The position numbers and the translations under genes are program-made. DNA of 25,100 nt from JAFNGF01 sp964567045. Lineage in GTDB: Bacteria > Planctomycetota > Phycisphaerae > Sedimentisphaerales > Anaerobacaceae. How positions within the stretch are numbered: the first letter of the stretch is position 1; each line of letters begins with the position of its first letter. Location of the stretch: positions 1 through 25,100 of the forward strand of contig CAZMLE010000054.1 of assembly GCA_964567045.1 (NCBI GenBank), written 5' to 3'. The notes under the pieces are model-generated. The model had not been told where the DNA came from, did no database searches, and saw nothing but the letters and a program-made list of their open reading frames with translations. This document shows positions 1-7,100 of this stretch, in pieces.

Positions 1-3
1 TTC

Positions 4-2181
4 CTATATCGTCATGACCACCCTGATTAGCTGAGGTTTTTTCCGGTAGCCCTTAGGATGCTGCCGTATATCCCGCAAAACGTTGTCTGCCATTTGTCGA
101 TCCCGATCGACTCTTTCATACTGCGCCCAGTCTTGTCTTTTCGTAATCTTCGTCCAGGGTCTTTGCATATCCACCAATACTATCCGCAGCCGCTGTTGCG
201 GTTCTAATTCTTGATTGACCTGCCACACCGTCTTGAAGAAATCCAGCATCGGCTGGTCAGGCCAACCCATCCAGAGCATGTCACGCAGCATCTCGATTAC
301 CGGCACCGTGTTGCAATCCTCAGCAGCCAGGAATTTGTCCACCAATTCTTGGCCGTTTGAGGGCAGTTCCATATATATAGTGCCCACATATTTTGGAAAA
401 TCCGGCTCGGTCACCAGTGATGAGTTAAACTCCCAGTATCTCGGCCGGTGGTGAACCTCCCCCATGATAACAAGCTTATACCTGGCTAACGCTTTCGTAA
501 CAAATTCTTTTGGGTCTTCCGCTTTATCTTTCAGGAATTGCACGAGCGGCTTCAGATAAGTATCCGGATTGTCAATTCTGGGGCGGATCGGTTTCTCGAA
601 CATAGCTGCAAATTTACCGTTAGTTTCCGCCCTTGCCCCTTCTAAACTGCCAGCCGGATGATCCTGTCCCGCGTTTAGCCAGCGACCGTCCTCAAGGTGT
701 ACAAATCGCTTATCTATCTTCGGCGAGCTGGGGTCCTTGCTAAGCTCCGCCAATACCACCGCCCTTCGCTCCTTAAATACACGCACCTCTAATATCCGCG
801 CGTCAAGCCACATTTTAGCGTTTTCCGGGCTTACCTGTTCTTTTTTCGCATCCACAGGTGGCAACCTACCAGCCAGACTTTTGACACTTATCCGCCGCCA
901 CGCTGCCTGCTCACCGCTTGCCATCACGCGGTTTATCGCTGCATACGCCGCCTCAGGAGTTGAAAGATACTCTTCTTCCGGAAATTCCGACACCTTTTTG
1001 TTAACTTCATAGACCCGCAGTGAATCCTTCGCCTTCGAATCACTATCAGTGGATTTATTTTGTGCCTGAGCCATCGGCAGTAAAACGCATCCGAGAATCA
1101 CGACAGCAAGCAAACCCACAACGCCAACTTTTGCACTTTTTGGTATCGGTCGGGTTAACATGTGTTTTATCCTCCTTTGTAATGCTTTCTTGGACTCGAC
1201 TACGCCAACAAGGCGTAGACTCAAATTCGCTCTCCAAAATGACATCTCAGCGATGTCAATAAGAGTATTGCTGTAACTTTTAGCTTCGCTGCCAAGAGCA
1301 ACAAGGACCATCTCGTCAACGGCCTGCTCACGAATCCTGCGAACAACGACATTTGCCAGCCATACAAACGGATTGTAGAAATAAACAACCTGTAGAAAAG
1401 TCTGCACCGAATTGACCCATAGGTCACCTCGCTTTATATGGGCGAGTTCATCGATTAAGACCGTTCTTAGCTTATCCGACGTGAGCTTTTCAGAAAGAGC
1501 GGACGGCATCAAAATAGTCGGCCTAAAGAGTCCACAGACAGCAGGGCCAGGCATATTGTTCGATAACCTTAACTCCACATTGCCGCGAATACCAAGTTGC
1601 CGCTGGCATTGTTTTAGAATATCGAAGAGGTGACCCTCGGCAGGCAGGCTTTGAGCAATCAGCCGCCTGACAAAAAATATACGCTTGATAAGCAGCGCCA
1701 GAAGTAGCAATACGCCCGCCAGCCAAGTAAGAAAAACAAGCCCTTGCCACCTAAGGGCAGGCATACTCGAAGCCGCAGATGTAGCCGGGCCGGCAGTCTT
1801 AGGGAATTTTTGGAATGGCTCACTCTCGGAGATCTCAGTAGATGTCGCAAGGTCTTGAGGTGCAGTAGTTCCCACTGCTCGCGGTTGCACAACATCTGAG
1901 ATGTCCCGCAAAACGGGCGAACTGGAAGACACATACTCTCCACACCAATACCCAACTCCGGTCGGCAGTGAAAGTGTTGGCGGCAAAACGAGCTTTACAA
2001 ATATCAGCATCCACAGACAATATCGAAGCGATGCCAGAAGCCGCTTTCGCAGCAGAGAATCAATAATCAGCAACAAAACAATCAGTACGCCGGCCTGGAC
2101 AAACATACCGGCTGCGTAACCCCAGAACACCCGGCCAATGTTGTTCAAACCCACCAAGCAACTATTAATCACCTGGCTCAT
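4..2181 (-). CDS. BlaR1-like M56 membrane protein with C-terminal ChaN/Tiki-like domain
   Basis: The 725-residue protein begins with hydrophobic segments around residues 17-45 and 52-72 and a further one at about 145-167. The M56 peptidase region follows, and a last membrane helix lies near 352-374. The zinc motif reads D244-E-L-A-H248 instead of HExxH, while the likely third ligand E285 (in REQAVDE) is kept, so proteolysis is doubtful. Residues about 400-520 resemble an NTF2/SnoaL-like linker. From about 565 a ChaN/Tiki-type domain starts with GEVHH (574-578). It stops at residue 725, earlier than I expect for that fold. The gene follows a BlaI-like repressor with a 43-base gap, so it is probably co-transcribed and a signal sensor for it. 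Family membership is clear; the signal sensed is unknown. Confidence 0.88.
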   Translation of the reverse strand: MSQVINSCLVGLNNIGRVFWGYAAGMFVQAGVLIVLLLIIDSLLRKRLLASLRYCLWMLIFVKLVLPPTLSLPTGVGYWCGEYVSSSSPVLRDISDVVQPRAVGTTAPQDLATSTEISESEPFQKFPKTAGPATSAASSMPALRWQGLVFLTWLAGVLLLLALLIKRIFFVRRLIAQSLPAEGHLFDILKQCQRQLGIRGNVELRLSNNMPGPAVCGLFRPTILMPSALSEKLTSDKLRTVLIDELAHIKRGDLWVNSVQTFLQVVYFYNPFVWLANVVVRRIREQAVDEMVLVALGSEAKSYSNTLIDIAEMSFWRANLSLRLVGVVESKKALQRRIKHMLTRPIPKSAKVGVVGLLAVVILGCVLLPMAQAQNKSTDSDSKAKDSLRVYEVNKKVSEFPEEEYLSTPEAAYAAINRVMASGEQAAWRRISVKSLAGRLPPVDAKKEQVSPENAKMWLDARILEVRVFKERRAVVLAELSKDPSSPKIDKRFVHLEDGRWLNAGQDHPAGSLEGARAETNGKFAAMFEKPIRPRIDNPDTYLKPLVQFLKDKAEDPKEFVTKALARYKLVIMGEVHHRPRYWEFNSSLVTEPDFPKYVGTIYMELPSNGQELVDKFLAAEDCNTVPVIEMLRDMLWMGWPDQPMLDFFKTVWQVNQELEPQQRLRIVLVDMQRPWTKITKRQDWAQYERVDRDRQMADNVLRDIRQHPKGYRKKPQLIRVVMTI

Positions 2182-2224
2182 TTTCGATCTCCACTTTCTG
2201 GTTTATTCAGCTACTGGCTGCGAT

Positions 2225-2644
2225 TTATTTCCCTTGTTTCTGAGCCTTATTTACCAGTTTGCGAAGTTGTGCTGCTTCTTCTTTTGAAAGGCCACCATGC
2301 TCAATCAAAAATTGCATCATTGGCGTAAGGGCGCCGTCGAAGGCCCGCTTGAGCATCTTGCGAAGCTCTCCACGTTTGCCGTCAACCTCGCTTATGCAGG
2401 AGTGGAAAAGCTGCAGGTTGCGGATTCTGCTGATTTGCAGAAACCCTTTCTCAACCATACGGTCCATTGTGGTCTTGACCGTGCTGTAGGCCCAATCCTT
2501 GCTTTCCGATAGCGCCTCCTGCACAGTGCCGGCTGCGCACGGCTCTTTTTCCCAGACCACCTTCATTATCTCCCATTCGGCCTCCGTTAATTCCACGGTA
2601 GTTTTTTCTCGCCTGCCCTTTCCTATTTTCCTGGATCTAGCCAT
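2225..2644 (-). CDS. BlaI/MecI/CopY-family transcriptional repressor
   Basis: The 139-residue protein has the family's winged-helix core: LTEAEWEIMKVVW near residues 19-31, then the AAGTVQEAL and WAYSTVKTTMDRMVEKGFL segments, and an acidic/hydrophobic dimerisation tail (GGLSKEEAAQLRKLV). BlaI-type proteins bind as dimers to palindromes over their own promoter and are removed when the partner M56 sensor is activated. AAGGAG at 2654-2659 sits nine bases before the ATG. The M56 gene follows directly on the same strand. Length and order match the usual repressor-sensor pair. The target regulon in this organism is not visible. Confidence 0.92.
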   Translation of the reverse strand: MARSRKIGKGRREKTTVELTEAEWEIMKVVWEKEPCAAGTVQEALSESKDWAYSTVKTTMDRMVEKGFLQISRIRNLQLFHSCISEVDGKRGELRKMLKRAFDGALTPMMQFLIEHGGLSKEEAAQLRKLVNKAQKQGK

Positions 2645-2674
2645 AAGGTTTAGCTCCTTATTCTATTTTTTCCG

Positions 2675-2703
2675 AATCTATTCTACAAAAATAGAGTATG
2701 CAA
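2675..2703 (-). promoter_or_regulatory. Candidate promoter and operator of the BlaI-M56 operon
   Basis: Read on the minus strand there is TTGCAT (2698-2703), a 17-base spacer and TAGATT (2675-2680). An inverted repeat CTATT-N7-AATAG (2678-2694) fills most of the spacer and touches the -10 element. A BlaI-type autorepressor would be expected to bind such a site. The box was found by eye, so the promoter is moderately supported and the operator is inference. Confidence 0.45.
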
Positions 2704-2839
2704 GGGGAATTTCGAAATTTCGCAAAAAATTTCTTGCTGTCCGAGACCAATGCAAGTTGCCGTCAGAAGCCCAATAAGAAAAACGCCCCTTGAAAAACCA
2801 CGGGGCCGTTTCGGGAAAGCGCAGTTAAAGCGGTACTAC

Positions 2840-2940
2840 GGCTCTGCGATGCCGGACAACGTGGTGAAACTTGCGTGCCGGTACTTCTCGACCCCGGCAG
2901 TGTACGACCCACCTTTGCGGGCAGAGAGCCTGTTAATTAG
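2840..2940 (+). other. Nested inverted repeat, possible structured RNA
   Basis: GGCTCTGC (2840-2847) can pair with GCAGAGAGCC (2931-2940) with a two-base bulge. Inside it TGCCGG (2850-2855) pairs with CCGGCA (2894-2899). The enclosed loop contains the palindrome GTGCCGGTAC. This could be an extended RNA hairpin on either strand. It matches no RNA family I recognise, and no promoter is evident. Confidence 0.25.
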
Positions 2941-3351
2941 CCAAGACGTTAGCCATTGTCGGCACGACACGGATTTACACTGCGTAATCTGCGAGGGACC
3001 CCGCTTTGCGGGAACCCAAATCTGTGGTTAAATTTCCCTATACCGAAGATACGTTGAGCCAGCATTGCTTTTTGCTGATGAATCGTATAGAGCCTACTCC
3101 GCCGTAGCGGCTGCGAAGGCCGGAACTCCAATATGCGTTAGCGCTATTATATTAGGCTGACCCGTCATTGCTGTCAATCAAAACGCCGCGATTCCATCGA
3201 TAGAGGTGTCAGTCGGTCGGCTGTCGATACTTGAAAAATCAGCATTTTCTGGCATAATGTGTGTGCTGCGGGCTCGTCCATCGTCTCTCGTTCGTCGTCC
3301 ATCGGGAGAGGATTGACGAGGGACGCGGCACGAGGGACGCGCTGATCTTGG

Positions 3352-3397
3352 TATTTTTTGACAGGATTGACAGGATTATCCTGTTATCCCGTCTAAA
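3352..3397 (+). repeat. Dispersed repeat, left copy flanking the sigma factor gene
   Basis: The element runs from TATTTTTTGACAGGATT through a small hairpin (CAGGATTATCCTG) to TTATCCCGTCTAAA. Its reverse complement is present at 4051-4119, downstream of the sigma gene, with a different hairpin in the middle. TGACAGGATTnACAGGATT motifs of this type are, from memory, scattered in many planctomycete and deltaproteobacterial genomes. Confidence 0.7.
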
Positions 3398-3459
3398 AGA
3401 AGTTGCCAGAACAGCCCGGGCCAATAACAGGCTTGCTGGAACCTTCTTTGGCAGTTGCT

Positions 3460-4017
3460 ATGAGCGACGTTACACGCATCTTGAACGCCATCGAGCGGGG
3501 CGATACTCGAGCCGTAGACAAGTTGCTTCCATTGGTCTACGAGGAATTGCGCCTTCTGGCTGCTCAAAAGCTGTCTTGGGAGCCGCCGGGGCAGACGTTA
3601 CAGGCGACCGCTCTGGTCCATGAAGCTTACCTGCGTCTGGTTGGTGCAGAAGCCCAGAGCTGGAAGAGTCGCGGCCACTTCTTTGCAGCCGCCGCTGAGG
3701 CCATGCGCAGGATTCTTGTTGAAAACGCACGTCGAAAGAAGAGCGCCAAGTGCGGAGGCAGCCGCCTACGAATCGATCTTGATAGTGTAGCAGCGACCGG
3801 TGAAGAGAAGTCTGACGAGCTTATTGCTCTGGACGAGGCGCTCACAAACCTTGCTGCCCAAGATCCTACGAAAGCTGATTTGGTCAAACTTCGCTTTTTC
3901 GCAGGCTTGAGTATCGATCAGGCGGCCCAAGTGCTGCAGATTTCTCGTGCCACAGCGATTCGACACTGGTTCTTCGCCCGGGCCTGGCTTTACGACCAGA
4001 TCAAGAAAGGCGTCTGA
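3460..4017 (+). CDS. ECF-type RNA polymerase sigma factor (TIGR02999-like)
   Basis: From the ATG at 3460 the protein has 185 residues and opens with MSDVTRILNAIERGD, the usual opening of this planctomycete/acidobacterial ECF group. Region 2 holds the LVHEAYLRLV and HFFAAAAEAMRRILVENARR segments. Region 4 is the C-terminal helix-turn-helix (LSIDQAAQVLQISRATAIRHW, then FARAWLYDQI). The frame stays open back to a TTG at 3403, but ATG 3460 fits the family start better; neither has a clear Shine-Dalgarno. These sigma factors usually sit beside Ser/Thr kinases, as here with the downstream gene. No anti-sigma gene is seen. The gene is framed by inverted repeat copies. Confidence 0.88.
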   Translation: MSDVTRILNAIERGDTRAVDKLLPLVYEELRLLAAQKLSWEPPGQTLQATALVHEAYLRLVGAEAQSWKSRGHFFAAAAEAMRRILVENARRKKSAKCGGSRLRIDLDSVAATGEEKSDELIALDEALTNLAAQDPTKADLVKLRFFAGLSIDQAAQVLQISRATAIRHWFFARAWLYDQIKKGV

Positions 4018-4025
4018 GCCCCCGT

Positions 4026-4042
4026 TTCTGTCTTCGACAGAA
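4026..4042 (+). terminator. Hairpin after the sigma factor gene
   Basis: TTCTGTC-TTC-GACAGAA is a perfect seven-pair stem with a three-base loop, nine bases after the sigma stop codon. It is followed by an A/T-rich stretch, not a clean T run, so it may be a weak terminator or an RNA-stabilising hairpin. Confidence 0.4.
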
Positions 4043-4043
4043 G

Positions 4044-4129
4044 AAAAATATTTAGACGGGATAACCCCCCTTCTTGCTTTCCCAAGAAAGCAGGGGGGTC
4101 AATCCTGTCAAAAAAAATATTTAGGCGGG
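4044..4129 (+). repeat. Right repeat copy: hairpin bounded by 17-base direct repeats
   Basis: AAAAATATTTAGACGGG (4044-4060) and AAAAATATTTAGGCGGG (4113-4129) are direct repeats with one mismatch. Between them, CCCCCC and TGCTTTC pair with GAAAGCA and GGGGGG around a CCAA loop, with a TTCT bulge, followed by TCAATCCTGTCAAAAAA. The outer parts match the reverse complement of 3352-3397, so this is the second copy of that element with a larger hairpin replacing the short one. Confidence 0.65.
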
Positions 4130-4227
4130 CGACCGCTATTTCTTTTTACTTTTCTTGGTTTTTCTTGAGTCGGTTTTGACCTGAATTTCGCATTATAGTA
4201 TGGGGGCAAACTAAAAAGGAGGCCGGT

Positions 4228-4884
4228 GTGGAGCCTGGACTTAAAGATATTGAGCCGATCTATCACGCCGCGCTTGAAAAGGAGGCTGGGCGGGAGCGAT
4301 CCGCATATCTGGATGCTGCTTGCGGCCAAAATACCGCCCTACGAGCAGGTGTCGAGGCCTTGCTCAGGGCCAATGAGGAAGCTGGTGACTTCCTTGAGAC
4401 GCCCGCCTTAGGTGCAGAGGTAATCCTCGACACTTCACGTGTGACCGAGGGGCCTGGCACAGTCATCGGGCGCTACAAGCTGTTGGAGAAGATCGGCGAG
4501 GGCGGGATGGCAATCGTCTATATGGCGGAGCAGCAAGAGCCTATCCGCCGCAAAGCGGCTTTGAAAATCATCAAGCTGGGCATGGACACCAGGCAGGTTA
4601 TCGCCCGTTTCGAGGTCGAACGACAGGCCCTGGCGATGATGGACCATCCCAATATCGCCAAGGTCCTCGATGCCGGCGCAACAGAAACTGGCCGGCCATA
4701 CTTCGTGATGGAGCTGGTCACGGGTGTTTCTATTACCGAATACTGCGACCGGAATAACCTCAGCACGAAGGAACGGCTGGACTTGTTTATTCAGGTCTGT
4801 AACGCCGTCCAGCACGCCTGTCTTCGGGACTTTTCAGGTTCAGGTTTTCGGAGACGGCAGATAAACTGTGAAGTAGATAAATAA
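4228..4884 (+). pseudogene. Serine/threonine protein kinase, truncated before the catalytic loop
   Basis: GTG at 4228 has AAGGAGG at 4216-4222. Residues 1-75 form the helical leader typical of kinases paired with TIGR02999 sigma factors. The kinase lobe follows with the glycine loop IGEGGMAIVY (89-98), the ATP-binding lysine K113 (ALKIIK) and the hinge YFVMEL. Similarity ends at A197 (VCNAVQHA), just where the HRD catalytic loop should begin. The next 21 residues are unrelated and the frame stops. The catalytic Asp, DFG motif, C-lobe and any sensor domain are missing, and the downstream bases do not supply them in another frame. This looks like a deletion remnant; at most it could make an inactive ATP-binding fragment. 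Confidence 0.82.
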
Positions 4885-4987
4885 AACTATGTGCTGCGGC
4901 TAATTCGCCTTTGTACTGGTCGACTTACAGAACCGCCATTCGTGGCTGTCCCTAATTTATATGGAACGGCGTATTTTATTTCTGCTC

Positions 4988-5767
4988 CTACTTCGACTTC
5001 TGTTTATCCTCGGCGTAAGAGTCATAAACGGCGCGCAGAATCTCGAAGGTTTCTCTCCTGACCTGAGGATGCTGATCCCTCAGCGCAGAAGCAATATCAG
5101 CCAGCACTGCAGGTTCTTTTTCATAAAGCTTCCTCAGAGACCTCACTGCTGTCAGCCTTACTCCCCAGGATCTGTCGTATCCGACCAGTAGTCTCAGATA
5201 CGGAATAGCCGATACTTCACCTGCCTCAGCCAGGACGCGAAGAGCGTCCGACATATCCACCGTGTTTCTGAAGTTGCCCTGCTCGAATTCCTTTGAAGCC
5301 TTCACGCAGAAATCCTCCATGACTTTAATTCCTTTTCTATTACCCATTTGTAATAGAGCTCTGGCGGCTGCTATTTTTACTCCTATAGATTTATCCCCAA
5401 GGGATTCCTCCAACCGTGGAATGGCAGAACGCTCTTTACGTTCACCTAAAAGTGAGGCACTGAAAAACCTCACGCTGGGTATCTTGCTGTCCATAAGGGA
5501 TATCAAAGAGTCGGTACTGAAGTCATTGATACCGTATTTCCTTAGTCCTGACTCATACCATACTTTCATATCTATTTTTACCATATCGGGCTTGCCGTCG
5601 AGACGAAGGCGTGCACCAGATGAGGTCGCAGTAACCGTTTCAGATGAATCTGTCTGGTCATTTTTTGAAGATTGAAGTTGCTTTGGTTGACTGCAGGATG
5701 CTGTAACGGCCGCTATTGCAAGAGCGATAGACCCCACAAGAGCATGATATGTGTTTGCAGTCCTCAT
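4988..5767 (-). CDS. HEAT-repeat lipoprotein
   Basis: The 259-residue protein starts with a signal peptide ending VTASC25, a plausible lipobox, followed by a Ser/Gln/Lys-rich linker. From about residue 75 there are HEAT/armadillo-like helical repeats, for example SVRFFSASLLGE, GVKIAAARALLQMG, GVRLTAVRSLRKLY and QVRRETFEILRAVY. Such repeats bind proteins and have no catalytic role of their own. It is the last gene of a minus-strand run, 31 bases after the PKD protein, with a GAAAGG-type ribosome site. It probably sits on the periplasmic face of a membrane. The partner is unknown; the neighbouring secreted proteins are natural candidates. Confidence 0.72.
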   Translation of the reverse strand: MRTANTYHALVGSIALAIAAVTASCSQPKQLQSSKNDQTDSSETVTATSSGARLRLDGKPDMVKIDMKVWYESGLRKYGINDFSTDSLISLMDSKIPSVRFFSASLLGERKERSAIPRLEESLGDKSIGVKIAAARALLQMGNRKGIKVMEDFCVKASKEFEQGNFRNTVDMSDALRVLAEAGEVSAIPYLRLLVGYDRSWGVRLTAVRSLRKLYEKEPAVLADIASALRDQHPQVRRETFEILRAVYDSYAEDKQKSK

Positions 5768-5798
5768 AGTTATAACCTTTCACTTCTTAGTGTATATT

Positions 5799-7082
5799 TT
5801 ATGGACATTTTGCCTTCAAGGCATTCAGAATCTCCTGATAACAGGCAAGTTCGGCAGCATTGGCATCGCCTTCTCCCTGAGTATTCCAGGTTACAATAGC
5901 AGCGGTAACGCGTCGGCCCCATTCTTCGTCATAGTTCTCCTTTAAACTTGCGGTTAGCGCGCTGGCGCAGTTCGTCGAGTCGCTCACGTTACAGTCGATA
6001 TCAATGGGATGGTTAGCGCACCAGTCGGTGAAACTCTCTATTTCTGGTTTCAGCGAATCTTCGACCCAATCTTTGTTCATATGCGTTTCCTCGTGAACTA
6101 CCACACAATCACGGCACCAGGTACTGGAATCGATGTCGTCAGGTTGGACAGGGTCGTGAAACTTCTCCTCATGAGCGCACGCTTCTGCCTCGTTCATATC
6201 CGCTACTTCACTTAAACAGGCGACGGTAGGAAAATTATACGGACAACTTCGGCAAATGTATACCATTGTATTAACAGAGTCTAAATATGCGTACCAGTTA
6301 CAATCGTTGTAGCAGGGGGTCTTAAGCGTATAGGTGTGTTCTGAGGGATTGTCAAAGACCCCACATTTGCCAGCATCACCCTCATTGCAGTAAGTGCATG
6401 CGCTTTCCTCTGCTTCACCTACCCAAGGTTCAGGAGGTATAGGTTCCGAGCAATGAAAGCATCCGTCGGGCAAAGAGACGGTAACATTTTTTGACTTGCT
6501 GCTTCCACCGCAAGTTGCGGCCACTGTTTTGCCGCCGGCACACGGCCAGTGTGTGGTAAAGGTGCTTCCACTTCCTGTTGCTGGGGTGCCACCACCACTC
6601 CATGATACAAGATACCCATAACCTGACGGGTTAGTCGTTACTGTGAACGTAACGTTCTCGCAAATAACCGGGGAATTCTTATCCGACGTTACAGAACTCA
6701 CCCCTACTACGGTAACGGTTCGACTGGTACTGTTGGATTTGTCGCTGCAACCATATTGCCCCCAGCAGCACTCAGGGTCATCATCGTCTGTCACGGTTAA
6801 CCAGACGGTTTTAGTCCCAGATGAACTGTATTTGCAGGTAGGATTAGCAGTATAGGCCCCGGTAATACCATACGCCCCAGCGCCAAAGGCCCACTCGTAG
6901 GTCAGCTCAGTTCCATCGGGGTCCCAGGAAGCACTTGCGTTGAAGGATGCTACGGAGTCGACACATACAGAACTCGGTGCCGTGAAACTGGCTATGGGGA
7001 ATTGACAGCAAGCATAAGTGGTACCAACAGTAGAAACCACTATGGTCATTACACAAATCCAAATTAAAGCTTTACTTCTCAC
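5799..7082 (-). CDS. Secreted PKD-domain protein with Cys-rich HExxH C-terminal domain
   Basis: Translation begins at a GTG (7080-7082) preceded by AAAGGAG. The 427-residue protein has a signal peptide (about 1-24). A PKD-type beta-sandwich follows (PIASFTAPSSVCVDSVASFNAS, WDPDGTELTYEWAFG, KTVWLTVTDDD), then a second Ig-like segment (SVTSDKNSPVICENVTFTV). From about residue 205 the chain is rich in cysteines (FHCSEP, CTYCNEGDAGKC, CNDCNW-like, CRSCP, CRDC). It holds H330-E-E-T-H334, a zincin-type metal motif in the context VVVHEETHMNKDW. I infer a secreted, disulfide-stabilised metallopeptidase-like domain; the third metal ligand cannot be assigned. The gene lies 18 bases after the TPR gene and 31 before the HEAT gene. 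Confidence 0.75.
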   Translation of the reverse strand: MRSKALIWICVMTIVVSTVGTTYACCQFPIASFTAPSSVCVDSVASFNASASWDPDGTELTYEWAFGAGAYGITGAYTANPTCKYSSSGTKTVWLTVTDDDDPECCWGQYGCSDKSNSTSRTVTVVGVSSVTSDKNSPVICENVTFTVTTNPSGYGYLVSWSGGGTPATGSGSTFTTHWPCAGGKTVAATCGGSSKSKNVTVSLPDGCFHCSEPIPPEPWVGEAEESACTYCNEGDAGKCGVFDNPSEHTYTLKTPCYNDCNWYAYLDSVNTMVYICRSCPYNFPTVACLSEVADMNEAEACAHEEKFHDPVQPDDIDSSTWCRDCVVVHEETHMNKDWVEDSLKPEIESFTDWCANHPIDIDCNVSDSTNCASALTASLKENYDEEWGRRVTAAIVTWNTQGEGDANAAELACYQEILNALKAKCP

Positions 7083-7100
7083 CGGCCTACTCCTTTATTT

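Larger units (their letters stand above)
2704..3402. other. Non-coding stretch with hairpins and dispersed repeats
   Basis: No convincing gene is seen. It holds a GC-rich hairpin near 2780-2811 (CGCCCC against GGGGCCG), the nested inverted repeats at 2840-2940, a CACGGATTTACAC fragment near 2968-2980 of the kind also seen at 11127, and a GACCCCGC-TTT-GCGGG hairpin near 2997-3012. Near 3270-3340 there is a tract of CGTCCATCGTC-type motifs and their complements. The ATG-started frames here have no ribosome binding site and no recognisable family. Confidence 0.5.
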
